Source: Pseudarthrobacter sp. fls2-241-R2A-127
GTDB taxonomy: Bacteria > Actinomycetota > Actinomycetes > Actinomycetales > Micrococcaceae
DNA: 36,088 nucleotides
Assembly: GCF_030209355.1 (NCBI RefSeq)
Contig: NZ_JARVSF010000056.1
Location: 1 to 36,088 of the forward strand
Direction of reading: 5' to 3'
Part shown: positions 15,070 to 23,367 of the stretch, piece by piece
Layout: each line of letters starts with the position of its first letter
How positions within the stretch are numbered: position 1 is the first letter of the stretch
Position numbers and translations under genes: made by a program
Notes under the pieces: generated by a model
Told to the model about the DNA's origin: nothing
The model's input: the letters and a program-made list of their open reading frames with translations, nothing else
Database searches by the model: none

Positions 15070-17104
15070 ATGGAACCCACGCCCGTGGATGCTGACTCCC
15101 TCGCCGAACTGGGAGGAAAGACCGTCCGGCTCGTATTTCTATCGTCCACAACGCGCAGGAACAAGCCCAGGACGCTCTGGGTAAGTGTTGCGCCAGTGCC
15201 GGAGGGCTTTGGCGGAGAGGCCACTGTCTTCAAGGTTGAGCCCTCAGGCCATTGGTCGGATGAAGACTACGATGCGCTCGGCATTACCCGTGGGACGCCG
15301 CTCATTGCGCGCTTCAGCAGCAAGCTTGCGGCCGTTAGCCCACGGCGCAGTCATGCCCTTCAGAGAATTATCAACCTGCAGCAGGCTGATCCGGAATCGA
15401 TGATTGGGATGGTGAGCCTCTACGGCTTTGGCAAGGTGGACCGCATCAAGAATGACATGGTCCAGGGCATAACAATTCGATTCGACCTCATGCCCTTTGC
15501 CGGAACGCAGTTGGACAAATTCATTGGACACGAGCCCGGTCATCGTTGGGCTTTTGACCCCGGGCTTACCGCAGCAGCCTTTCTCCCGGCTGCCAGGGCA
15601 CTGGCAGCCGTACACGTCGTCATTGAGTCGCTGGACGGGCCACCGATGGCCACAGCCCACAGGGACATCAAGCCAGCCAATCTTCTCGTTGTCTGGCCGG
15701 AGTCCAAAGCGTATCGGCACGCCAGCGGCATTGCCGGCGGGATCTGTTCCTGGCCACGGCCTGCCGTTGGTACGGATCGTGGACCTGGGCGGTATCCGGT
15801 CTCTCCGGATGGAAGAAGGGGCCACCCAAACTGAAACAATGCCCAACTCTGCCCGGTGGACGCCGCTGGACGGGTTCAACGGCACCGAATACGTGCCGGC
15901 GGCGTCCGACGTGTGGAGCTTCGGCGTCGTGCTGTTCTACGCTGCCACGCAGGGTTTCCACCCGTGGCAGGAGGGGGACCTGCACGTCCGATTCGACTTT
16001 TACCGGTTCCAGAATGCCACGCTGCACCCACCTGACTCTCCAAGGTTCTCGGACCTGCCGGATGCCCTGTCCCGTTTGATCCGGCGCTGCCTGGATCCTA
16101 ATCCGGCAGCGCGGCCTCCGATGTATTCCGTTGCTGCGGAACTGGAAGCCCTGATCGATGATTTGGGTGTCTTTTCCGGGACGGACTCACCTACCCAGGA
16201 TGTCCGCGTGCCACTGCTGGGAACCCTGGCCGAGCGGAAGAGCGCATCGCAAACGAGTCCCGGGCAGAACCGCACGCCGCATGCAGCCTCGCCTATTTTC
16301 CAGATCCTTATCGTCGGTGCCGTCGTTGCCGTTCTCGCGGCCATATTGGTGGTCTTCAGGCCCCAAACCCCTCCAGCAGGCGAGCATCCCGCAGCCGTGC
16401 CGGCTGCTGATGCGTCACAGGAAGCCGTTACGAGCTCTCCTCAGGAGACGACGGGGCCGGCGTCCGCGTCTGCGGTCCCAGACCCTGTGTACGGTATCGG
16501 GCCGTGGACTGCTTCCGAGGTATATGCCATGGAGAACGTAGTCGGTTCCAACACGGGTGACACCTTCTTCTGGGGGAGAAGTGCCCTTTCACAGGGCAGA
16601 AACTACACGAATGCGCACATGATTGTCGCTGGCGTAACTGGCGCAGAGCACGTCATCAGCAGGCCGTCCTTTGTGATTGCCCTGCAAGCCATAACAAACA
16701 GCAGCACTCAAAGCATGACTTTTGACCTGAACGACTGCGATAAACCCCAATCGATCAGCCAGACGGAATCCGGGCCGATGCTCGTCTATAACGGACCGGA
16801 AAACTCCGAAGGAACTGGCTGGTACAGGAAGGACCTTCCTACATCACACGTAGCCCTTCCAAGCTGTGGCCCGACTACGTGGCCTGGGCCCATAACCGTC
16901 CCCGCAGGCGGAACATGGACAGCCGACAAGGACTACCAAATTGTTTTTGAAGTGGGCCCTGGGAGCGACCCAGGTGCATTTTCCTCGATAGGCTTGCTGC
17001 TTAAATCTACGGAGGGCGATGTCGCCTTCGAGCAGGCTGCCGCCGGCAAGCAAGTCGCCGGACTCATCTTGCCCGCTTCCGCCCCCTGCGGGTGTGAGCA
17101 CTGA
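15070..17104 (+). pseudogene. Transmembrane Ser/Thr protein kinase interrupted by a single-base frameshift
   Basis: Two overlapping frames form one kinase. The first frame (15070 to about 15741) contains a Gly-rich segment PEGFGGEATVF at about 44-54 and the catalytic loop HRDIKPAN at 197-204. The second frame, about 15742-17104, resumes with VRIVDLGG (the DFG equivalent, Asp codon at 15782-15784), then SDVWSFGVVLFYA and the C-lobe. Removing one G from GGG at 15739-15741 restores one frame of 677 residues. A membrane helix near 16293-16360 leads to an outer domain of about 210 residues with two Cys pairs and no known fold recognised. The usual VAxK lysine is not obvious, since LIAR stands in that region. 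The gene is translationally coupled to the FHA-like gene. The extra base may be a genuine mutation or an assembly error. Confidence 0.82.
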
Positions 17105-17221
17105 TTTACACTCATCAAGCAATCCGACTCAAAGAGGCCCGGATTTAGGAGATACGCCCTAGCCCAGGACGCGGATATCGTGCCGCACCGGGAAGTATCA
17201 ACAAGGTGGGCGGCTGATCCC

Positions 17222-17231
17222 TAGGATGGGA
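17222..17231 (+). promoter_or_regulatory. TAGGAT -10-like box upstream of the second GH26 gene
   Basis: This is the same ten bases as at 11616-11625, about 25 bp before the first possible start of the second GH26 gene. Conservation of the box alongside the duplicated gene suggests a shared promoter element. Confidence 0.4.
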
Positions 17232-17254
17232 CAGAACTGCTGGTCAGGAAAGGT

Positions 17255-18514
17255 TTGGTATTGATTGTGGGGGAAAATCCTGCGGGGCACAACGAATCCC
17301 GGAAAGCGAACAGGGCCGAGCTGCGCCGGGCATTCGTGCTTCCCGTGGTGATCGGACTGGTGGCGCTGGGTGTCGCGGGGTGGAACTTCGCCAATGACAT
17401 TGCCCACCGGCAACAGTCAACGCCGGACGTCTCCACTTGCGAGGTGACGCCCCGGTCATCGCTTGCCCCGGCTGATGGCGCCTTGTTCGGAGTAAACCTG
17501 GATTTCCACTCCAAGCCACTGGCCACGTTCGCCACGGACCTGGGCCACAAACCGGCAGTGAGCGTGTCCTTCACCGGGTTCCCCCTCACCGCCAAGGACG
17601 AGGATGACCTTGCGCGGGCGGTCGACCAGATCCGCGCGGACGGCCACATGATGCTCCTGACCCTGGAACCCGCCGATGGCCTGTCGGCCGTCACCGATGC
17701 CACCGCAACCGCTTTGGCGAAGGACCTGGACCGGTTCAACAAGGCCGGCGTCCCGGTGATTGTCCGGTTCGCCCACGAAATGAACGGCTCCTGGTACGCC
17801 TGGTCCCAGCAGCCGCTGGAATACGTTGCCGCGTTCAAGACCCTTGCCAATGCGGTGCACACCACGGCGCCGGGCTCGGCCATGATGTGGGCGCCGAACT
17901 ATGGCGGCGGCTACCCGTTCGCCGGTGGCAAGTATGAGGCCAAACCGGGCACTGCCGATTTCGCGGCACTGGACACCAACCACGACGGCGTGATCACCAT
18001 GGCGGACGACGCTTACGCTCCGTACTACCCGGGGGATGACGCGGTGGACTGGGCGGGCATGTCGCTGTACCACTGGGGCGCCAAGTACCCGTGGGGCGAG
18101 AACGAGATCCCTGAGGCGAACAAGTTCGCGGACCAGCTCACCGGCAATTACAACGGCACCAACGGCGATGACAGCCTGCTGCCGGATTTCTACGGCGTGT
18201 ACGGCAAGGACCATAACAAGCCGGTGGCCATCCCGGAAACAGCCGCGCTGTACAACCCCGCAGTGGGCGGCGCCTCCGAGGCGGACATCAAGCGGGCCTG
18301 GTGGGAGCAGGTGTTCGGCGAACAGACCCACGCCCAGTTCCCCAACCTGAAGATGATCAACTGGTTTGAGTGGGACAAGAACGAGACCGAAGTCAACGGC
18401 CGGATCGACTGGACCATCACCAACACCCCGGCCATCCGTGAGGCCTTCACCGCGGCGCTGCCGGACTGGCTCAAGTACGGGTCCGGGACCACGTGCCGCC
18501 CAGCGGGGTCCTAG
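17255..18514 (+). CDS. Membrane-anchored GH26-type glycoside hydrolase, catalytic residues intact
   Basis: This 419-residue paralogue of the protein at 11658-12938 is nearly collinear with it from about residue 62 to the end. One membrane anchor lies at about 26-44. The GH26-like barrel carries the acid/base Glu175 in VRFAHEMNG and the nucleophile Glu328 in NKPVAIPE (GAA at 18236-18238). An EF-hand-like loop DTNHDGVITMAD lies at about 240-251, and INWFEWDK near the end is shared. It should cut an external polysaccharide by the retaining mechanism. The start is a TTG at 17255; a TTG at 17261 or GTG at 17267 have better spacing to the AGGAAAGG at 17245-17252. It stands 150 bp after the kinase gene and may be a separate transcript. 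Confidence 0.9.
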   Translation: MVLIVGENPAGHNESRKANRAELRRAFVLPVVIGLVALGVAGWNFANDIAHRQQSTPDVSTCEVTPRSSLAPADGALFGVNLDFHSKPLATFATDLGHKPAVSVSFTGFPLTAKDEDDLARAVDQIRADGHMMLLTLEPADGLSAVTDATATALAKDLDRFNKAGVPVIVRFAHEMNGSWYAWSQQPLEYVAAFKTLANAVHTTAPGSAMMWAPNYGGGYPFAGGKYEAKPGTADFAALDTNHDGVITMADDAYAPYYPGDDAVDWAGMSLYHWGAKYPWGENEIPEANKFADQLTGNYNGTNGDDSLLPDFYGVYGKDHNKPVAIPETAALYNPAVGGASEADIKRAWWEQVFGEQTHAQFPNLKMINWFEWDKNETEVNGRIDWTITNTPAIREAFTAALPDWLKYGSGTTCRPAGS

Positions 18515-18595
18515 CCCAGGAACCGCGGCTCAGCGGCGCAGGGCTCGGAGGTGCAAGGCCTACGGGTGCAGGGCTTGCCATCAGTGTTACGGCGA

Positions 18596-20164
18596 CTACC
18601 GCGTGCTGAAAGGACGGAGTACGACGACGGCAACCACGCCGGTGCTGACGATAGCCTGCAGGATGATCAGGTAGGGGTTGACTGCGCCAAGGTAGAGGGC
18701 AAGCAGCAGCGGGCCCAGCGCGAGGATGGTTACGTCCAGCCCGCGCAAGAGCGACGAGAATTGTGCTTGGGGAACCGGCCCGAATGGTGTTTCGACCGGG
18801 AGAACGGACCAGTCAGGTGCCGGACGGGTCGCGCTGCGTACCGCACCGGCGCCCATCGCGACACCCGATAGCGCCCCCATCAGGATGAGAGCGGGTCCAA
18901 CGGGCCCCAGCATCACCAGGATTCCGCTCAAACATGCCATCCAGAGGGCCATTGCAAGGGCCGGCATGAGTGTCCTGCTGGCCCTCACCAGGGTCGGCGC
19001 TACGGGCAGGAGTGCGTCGAGTTCAGGTACCAAGGTTGTCCGGCGCGGCACGGTTCCAAGACTGGAAGCAGTGGCGCAGCCTGCAAGGGTGATGACGGCG
19101 AGTTGAAGGGGCGCGGGCAGTCCGGCGTCGACGAGCAAAACCGAGATGCATGCCCCCAGACAGAACACCGGAGCAGCCATGGACGGGTGCAGGCGGACGA
19201 ATGCCACGATGTCTGCCCGGAACAGCGCGCGGACTGGGCCACGTGCAGGCCGGGCGTAGAAGCGGGCTGCTCTCCCGGTCTCGACCGCGTGCCGGTTTCC
19301 TCGGAACACGCGGAACATTTCGTTGGTGTCCAAGAAGAAAATGGATGCACTCGCGTGGCCGGCCACGGCGCCGCCACGGATCAGCTCCGCTCCCCGAACC
19401 TGGCCCGCACGTGGCGCAATGACGCTGATGAGGACGATGGCGGACAGGGCCGCCAGGATCAGCGGCCAGGGTGACCAAGGCAGGGAAGGGAGAACAGCAC
19501 ACGGCAGGAGGACAACGGCGGAGGCCGAACGGGTGAACCGGGGGTTGATTATCTCCAGCTGCTGCAGTGCCGCCAGGGCTACGGCCAGGACGCTGACTGC
19601 ACCGAAGGTAGCTGATGCCAGCAGGTGTTGGGGTGCAATGCGCTCAAGGGAGGTCAGGAAGCTGAAGGGCAGGAACGCGGCAACTGCGCCAGCACAGGTG
19701 AGGACGCACCGGCGCAGAAAGGCCGGTAGCACCATCGGCCGCCGGTCCACTGGCAGGGGCAACCACCAACCACCTTCGGGTCCCCGGACAGAAATCGGAC
19801 CGAGCCTCCGGGCAAGTGTCGTGATCCCGGCCAGGGCCGCATACGTGAGAAGCGTCCAGAGGACCGGGCCCGGCAGCACGAGCCACTCCGGGCTTATGAC
19901 GCCTCGCCCGGCAGGACCCCGGTCAGCAATCTCAATGCGCAGGCCGATGACGAAAGACACAGCCACTGTCAGGGCGCAGCCCAGCGCCAAGGCGTAGCTG
20001 TAAAGGTCCGCGAAAAGGTCCGCCACGGATGTACGGCTGCGGTTGTACCGGCGCGAAGATCTCCGGGTTGACCTGACGATCTCCCAGGCAAGAGACCGGC
20101 TGGATGCTGCCCGGGACACGGCTGCGGCCCGGCCAGCGAGCATTTCAACGTCAACTCCCGGCAA
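18596..20164 (-). CDS. Polytopic membrane protein, ABC-transporter partner (DUF6297-like)
   Basis: This 522-residue protein has about ten hydrophobic segments after a basic, cytoplasmic N-terminus of about 55 residues. Its start overlaps the end of the ABC ATPase gene by 14 bp, so the two are co-translated and probably form one transporter. The central segment GGAVAGHASASIFFLDTNEM and the motif RADIVAFVRLHP are shared with the broken copy at the left end. I relate it to the DUF6297 family with moderate certainty. The substrate and direction of transport are unknown. An exporter is more likely, since no binding protein is nearby. Confidence 0.8.
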   Translation of the reverse strand: MPGVDVEMLAGRAAAVSRAASSRSLAWEIVRSTRRSSRRYNRSRTSVADLFADLYSYALALGCALTVAVSFVIGLRIEIADRGPAGRGVISPEWLVLPGPVLWTLLTYAALAGITTLARRLGPISVRGPEGGWWLPLPVDRRPMVLPAFLRRCVLTCAGAVAAFLPFSFLTSLERIAPQHLLASATFGAVSVLAVALAALQQLEIINPRFTRSASAVVLLPCAVLPSLPWSPWPLILAALSAIVLISVIAPRAGQVRGAELIRGGAVAGHASASIFFLDTNEMFRVFRGNRHAVETGRAARFYARPARGPVRALFRADIVAFVRLHPSMAAPVFCLGACISVLLVDAGLPAPLQLAVITLAGCATASSLGTVPRRTTLVPELDALLPVAPTLVRASRTLMPALAMALWMACLSGILVMLGPVGPALILMGALSGVAMGAGAVRSATRPAPDWSVLPVETPFGPVPQAQFSSLLRGLDVTILALGPLLLALYLGAVNPYLIILQAIVSTGVVAVVVLRPFSTR

Positions 20165-20837
20165 TGGTCAACGCCCCCTGCTCTGGCGTGACGGTGTGTA
20201 CGGCGTCGTCTATGACCAGGCAGGTCGATGCGGCGGTGGTCAGCAGGACGGGATCGTGAGTGACCAGCACCACCGTTCCCCCGCCCCTGGCATAGTCGCG
20301 TAGCCGCTGCCCGAGATCATCGCGCATCAGCGGGTCAAGGCGTTGTTCGGGCTCATCGAGGATCAGCAGGTTCGAGGGACGCATCAGGCCGGCTGCCAGC
20401 AGCAGCCTGCGCCGTTGCCCAGACGACAATGCATCCGGTACGACGTGTGACCGGGCAGCCAGGCCAAAGAATGCGAGTTCAGCGTCAACGCTCTCGTCAG
20501 GGTTCTTCATTGAATGCCCGCGTGCAATGAGCAGCAGGTGCTCACGGACAGTCAGGGAAGGAAAGAACAGGTCGTCATCGAAGACTGCAGATACGCCCCG
20601 GCGAAACTGGACCGTGTCAGGGTCCCCGGGTAGCCCCTGGACTCTGACGTCACCGGCCAGTGGAACCTGCCGTCCAGCGAGTGTCCGGGCGACGGTGGAT
20701 TTGCCGGCACCGTTGAGGCCAACAATTCCCAGCACATCGCCCGCTCGCAAGGCCATCGACACCGCACCGCACACCGGTGCCCCCGCGTATCCCACCAATA
20801 GCTCGTCAGCCTCAAGGACTGTCCCCTCATCAGTCAT
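20151..20837 (-). CDS. ABC transporter ATP-binding protein
   Basis: This 228-residue ATPase has Walker A GLNGAGKST at about 39-47, a Q-loop-like segment, the signature LSSGQRRR at about 137-144, Walker B LLILDEP at about 157-163 followed by the D-loop region, and the H-loop VTHD near 194. It lacks membrane segments and would energise the overlapping membrane protein gene. Length matches single-domain ATPases of small drug, lipid or bacteriocin-type exporters. It starts 84 bp after the end of the Hpt-like gene and is probably a separate unit from the glycosyltransferase operon. Confidence 0.93.
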   Translation of the reverse strand: MTDEGTVLEADELLVGYAGAPVCGAVSMALRAGDVLGIVGLNGAGKSTVARTLAGRQVPLAGDVRVQGLPGDPDTVQFRRGVSAVFDDDLFFPSLTVREHLLLIARGHSMKNPDESVDAELAFFGLAARSHVVPDALSSGQRRRLLLAAGLMRPSNLLILDEPEQRLDPLMRDDLGQRLRDYARGGGTVVLVTHDPVLLTTAASTCLVIDDAVHTVTPEQGALTIAGS

Positions 20838-20920
20838 CCTGCCAGCCTATCGGCGGGAAAACTCCAGCGGGACCTGCAGGATCCCCCGGGCATGCCCACC
20901 TGCCGTCCCAATCCCGCGGC

Positions 20921-21328
20921 TCAGGGCTGCAGCAGGCCGTTGACGACGACGGCACCGGCCGTCCGGACGGCGGCGACGGCGGGTGCCAGGAGATCGAGCA
21001 GTGGTTCCGCGGCTGCCCAGTCGCCGCGGCAGATCAGGGCTTCCATGGTTTCGGCGAGCGCCGCGAGCTGCAGGGCGCCCACCATGGTGGAGGTGACTTT
21101 GAGGCTGAGCGCTCGGTCCATGGCGGTCTCTACGTCCCCCGCGCACACGGCCTTGGCCACCATGGACAGCCGGTCCGGCAGCATCTCCAGGTAGTTGCCC
21201 AGGAAGGCGTGCGCGCCGGCGGAGCTGTCCAGCTCCTCCCCCAGGTCGCGGATGCGCTGCGGGTTAAGGACGGGCAGCTCCAGGGCTGCGGGGTCCAGCA
21301 CGGAAAAGTGCGTGTTCACGCGGACCAC
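20921..21328 (-). CDS. Hpt-fold protein with Leu at the phosphohistidine position
   Basis: This 135-residue all-helical protein matches the histidine-phosphotransfer pattern, normally AHxLKGxxxxxG followed by LaxLxxxLExxxxxGD. Here the segment reads RALSLKVTSTMVGALQLAALAE, at about 72-93, and RGDW follows at about 101-104. Leu74 (CTC) stands where the phospho-accepting His (CAC or CAT) should be. It is expected to be unable to carry phosphate but could act as a protein adaptor. The GTG start overlaps the end of the GT2 synthase gene by 13 bp, so the protein is made with the synthase and may regulate it. Confidence 0.7.
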   Translation of the reverse strand: MVRVNTHFSVLDPAALELPVLNPQRIRDLGEELDSSAGAHAFLGNYLEMLPDRLSMVAKAVCAGDVETAMDRALSLKVTSTMVGALQLAALAETMEALICRGDWAAAEPLLDLLAPAVAAVRTAGAVVVNGLLQP

Positions 21329-23367
21329 CGCCCGTCGTCGTGATACTCCTCATCCAGGCCGTGCGGGGTCTTCTCCCATTTGTGCGGGCTGGAGAGCATC
21401 TGCCAGGCGGCGCGCCAGGCGGCCACGGCGTGCAGCACCCAGTAGGCAGGGTTCAGGAGAGCGAAGATGGCGATCCGCCAGCCGTGCCGGCGCCAGGTGG
21501 CGATCCCGGAGACCAGGATCATCATGGCGTTGCCGAACAGCATGGACACCACGCCGCCCACCAGCAGCCAGTCCGGCAGCACCAGGCCCACGAAGTTGTA
21601 GCCCACGTAGGTGACGATGGTGAAGCCGAGCACCAGCGGGTAGGCGAGGAAGGCCAGCGGGGTGCCCAGGATCAGGCCCAGGAAGCCGACGGCGCCGGCC
21701 ACCCCGGTGCGCTTGACGTACCGGACGGTGTTGCGGGTGTTCACGGCGGCGGTGACCATGTACCCCTTGATCCAGCGGGTGCGCTGCTTGATCCAGGCAG
21801 GCACCTGGGAGCAGGCTTCCTCCCAGGTGGTGGAGTTGATGACGCCCACCCGGTAGCCTTCGACGGCGGCGCGGAGCCCCAGGTCCGCATCTTCGGTGAC
21901 GTTCCAGGGGTCCCAGGCGCCCACCAGGCGCAGCAGCCGGGTGTCGAAGTGGTTGGAGGTGCCGCCCAGCGGGAGCGGGATACCGGAGCGGTCCAGGCCC
22001 GGGAGCATGGAGTCGAACCAGTGGGTGTATTCGATGGCGAAGAGCCGGGTGAGGACGTTCTGGTCCGCGTTGAAGTAGTTCAGGGCCGCCTGCACGCAGA
22101 TCAGCGGGCGCCGGTCCGGGGCCAGGTAGCAGCGTTCGAAGGCGTCCTGCCGGAACGCGTCAATGGCCGCGCGGAGCTGGCCCGGGTCCGGCCGGTCCTC
22201 GGCGTCGTAAATCACCACGTACTCGCCGCGGGCGAACGTCAGGCCGTAGTTGCAGGCCCGGGGCTTGGTCTGCGGCTCGCCGCGGGGCACCACCAGGATG
22301 CGCACGTACTCGGGTGGCCGGGAGCGTTTGGCCGCTTCGATGGTTTCGGTGTCGTCCTCTTCCAGCAGCACCAGCACGTCCAGCTTGGAGCGCGGATAGT
22401 CCAGCTGCCCCAGGTTGGCCAGGAGCTTGTTGATGATGTTGGCCTCGCGGAACACCGGGATCAGGATGGTGTACACCGGCAGGTCACCGTCGGGGATCCG
22501 GCCGTCCAGCGCGGACGGATCGCCCACGGTCCCGGAACCCAGGACGCCGGAACCCAGGGCCCCGGTTCCCGCGCCGCGCCGTTCCAGTTCCCGGGCCAGC
22601 GCCTTGGCGGCGGCGCGGTCATGCAGGGCGTCGAAGGGCTGGCGGAGGCTGGCGAGGGTCTTGAAGCCGATGCTCACCAGGAACACCACGTTCACGGCAG
22701 TGAGCAGCACGATCACCGTCAGCTGTGCATCGAGGACCAGGCCGGCCAGCAGGCAGCTGAGCAGGACGGCGGGCAGGAGCCGCTGCCAGAGGTTCAGGGC
22801 GGTGCGGGCCGAGCCGTCCGGTTGTTCCTCGGCCAGGCGTTCGGCGGATTCGTAGAGCAGGTGGTTGCGGAAGGCGCGCTGGATGGAGTGGTTGATGTCC
22901 CAGTCGGTGGTGGTGCGGAACACCACCTGCTCCGCCCCGGGGATGCGGAGGGCGGCGCGGCGGATGTCCTCGTTGGGTTTGACGGCGGTGGCCACGGTGA
23001 GCACGCCGTCTTCCAGGTGCCAGGGCAGCCAGCCGGGCTCGGAGACTTCGGTGAAGCTCAACTGCTCCAGCAGGGCGTCGTCCGAGGGGTGCTGCACCAG
23101 GTCCACCAGCGGCGCGTCCCACTGTTCGGCCAGCACCTGGTACACGTGCCGGCGGTTCAGCCCGGTTTCCAGGATGATGTGCCGGCCCAGCAGGCCGCCT
23201 TCGGTGGTGGCGCGGACCAGGGCCCGGTCCAGCTGTTCGGTGGTGATCAGGCCGGCCAGGAGCAGGGTCTGGCCCAGCGCCACGGACTGCACGCCCATAC
23301 CGTCATCGTAGGAGGCGGCTGTGCCGCCGGAGCGGAGGGTGGAGAGGACCGGGGCTGAATCTGCCAT
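21316..23367 (-). CDS. Processive family-2 glycosyltransferase with N-terminal MshEN/GspE-N-like domain
   Basis: The ATG at 23367 overlaps the preceding stop as TGATG; the frame is open much further upstream but overlaps the previous gene. The product has about 683 residues. Residues 29-90 resemble an MshEN domain (two LGxxLxxxGLxxxxL units), the fold that binds cyclic di-GMP in MshE and NfrB, but the usual Arg before each LG is Ala30 and Leu59 here. Two membrane segments at about 198-236 precede the GT2 domain. DAED (388-391), TED (491-493) and QRTRW (528-532) are the metal-binding, catalytic and acceptor motifs of processive cellulose-synthase-like enzymes. Further membrane helices follow at about 550-640. 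It would polymerise and extrude a sugar chain. The neighbours support an exopolysaccharide role. Confidence 0.9.
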   Translation of the reverse strand: MADSAPVLSTLRSGGTAASYDDGMGVQSVALGQTLLLAGLITTEQLDRALVRATTEGGLLGRHIILETGLNRRHVYQVLAEQWDAPLVDLVQHPSDDALLEQLSFTEVSEPGWLPWHLEDGVLTVATAVKPNEDIRRAALRIPGAEQVVFRTTTDWDINHSIQRAFRNHLLYESAERLAEEQPDGSARTALNLWQRLLPAVLLSCLLAGLVLDAQLTVIVLLTAVNVVFLVSIGFKTLASLRQPFDALHDRAAAKALARELERRGAGTGALGSGVLGSGTVGDPSALDGRIPDGDLPVYTILIPVFREANIINKLLANLGQLDYPRSKLDVLVLLEEDDTETIEAAKRSRPPEYVRILVVPRGEPQTKPRACNYGLTFARGEYVVIYDAEDRPDPGQLRAAIDAFRQDAFERCYLAPDRRPLICVQAALNYFNADQNVLTRLFAIEYTHWFDSMLPGLDRSGIPLPLGGTSNHFDTRLLRLVGAWDPWNVTEDADLGLRAAVEGYRVGVINSTTWEEACSQVPAWIKQRTRWIKGYMVTAAVNTRNTVRYVKRTGVAGAVGFLGLILGTPLAFLAYPLVLGFTIVTYVGYNFVGLVLPDWLLVGGVVSMLFGNAMMILVSGIATWRRHGWRIAIFALLNPAYWVLHAVAAWRAAWQMLSSPHKWEKTPHGLDEEYHDDGRWSA

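Noticed and set aside
18515..18595. Short GGTGCAGGGCT-like repeats between convergent genes
   Set aside because: They are imperfect, few and without periodicity; probably chance in GC-rich DNA.
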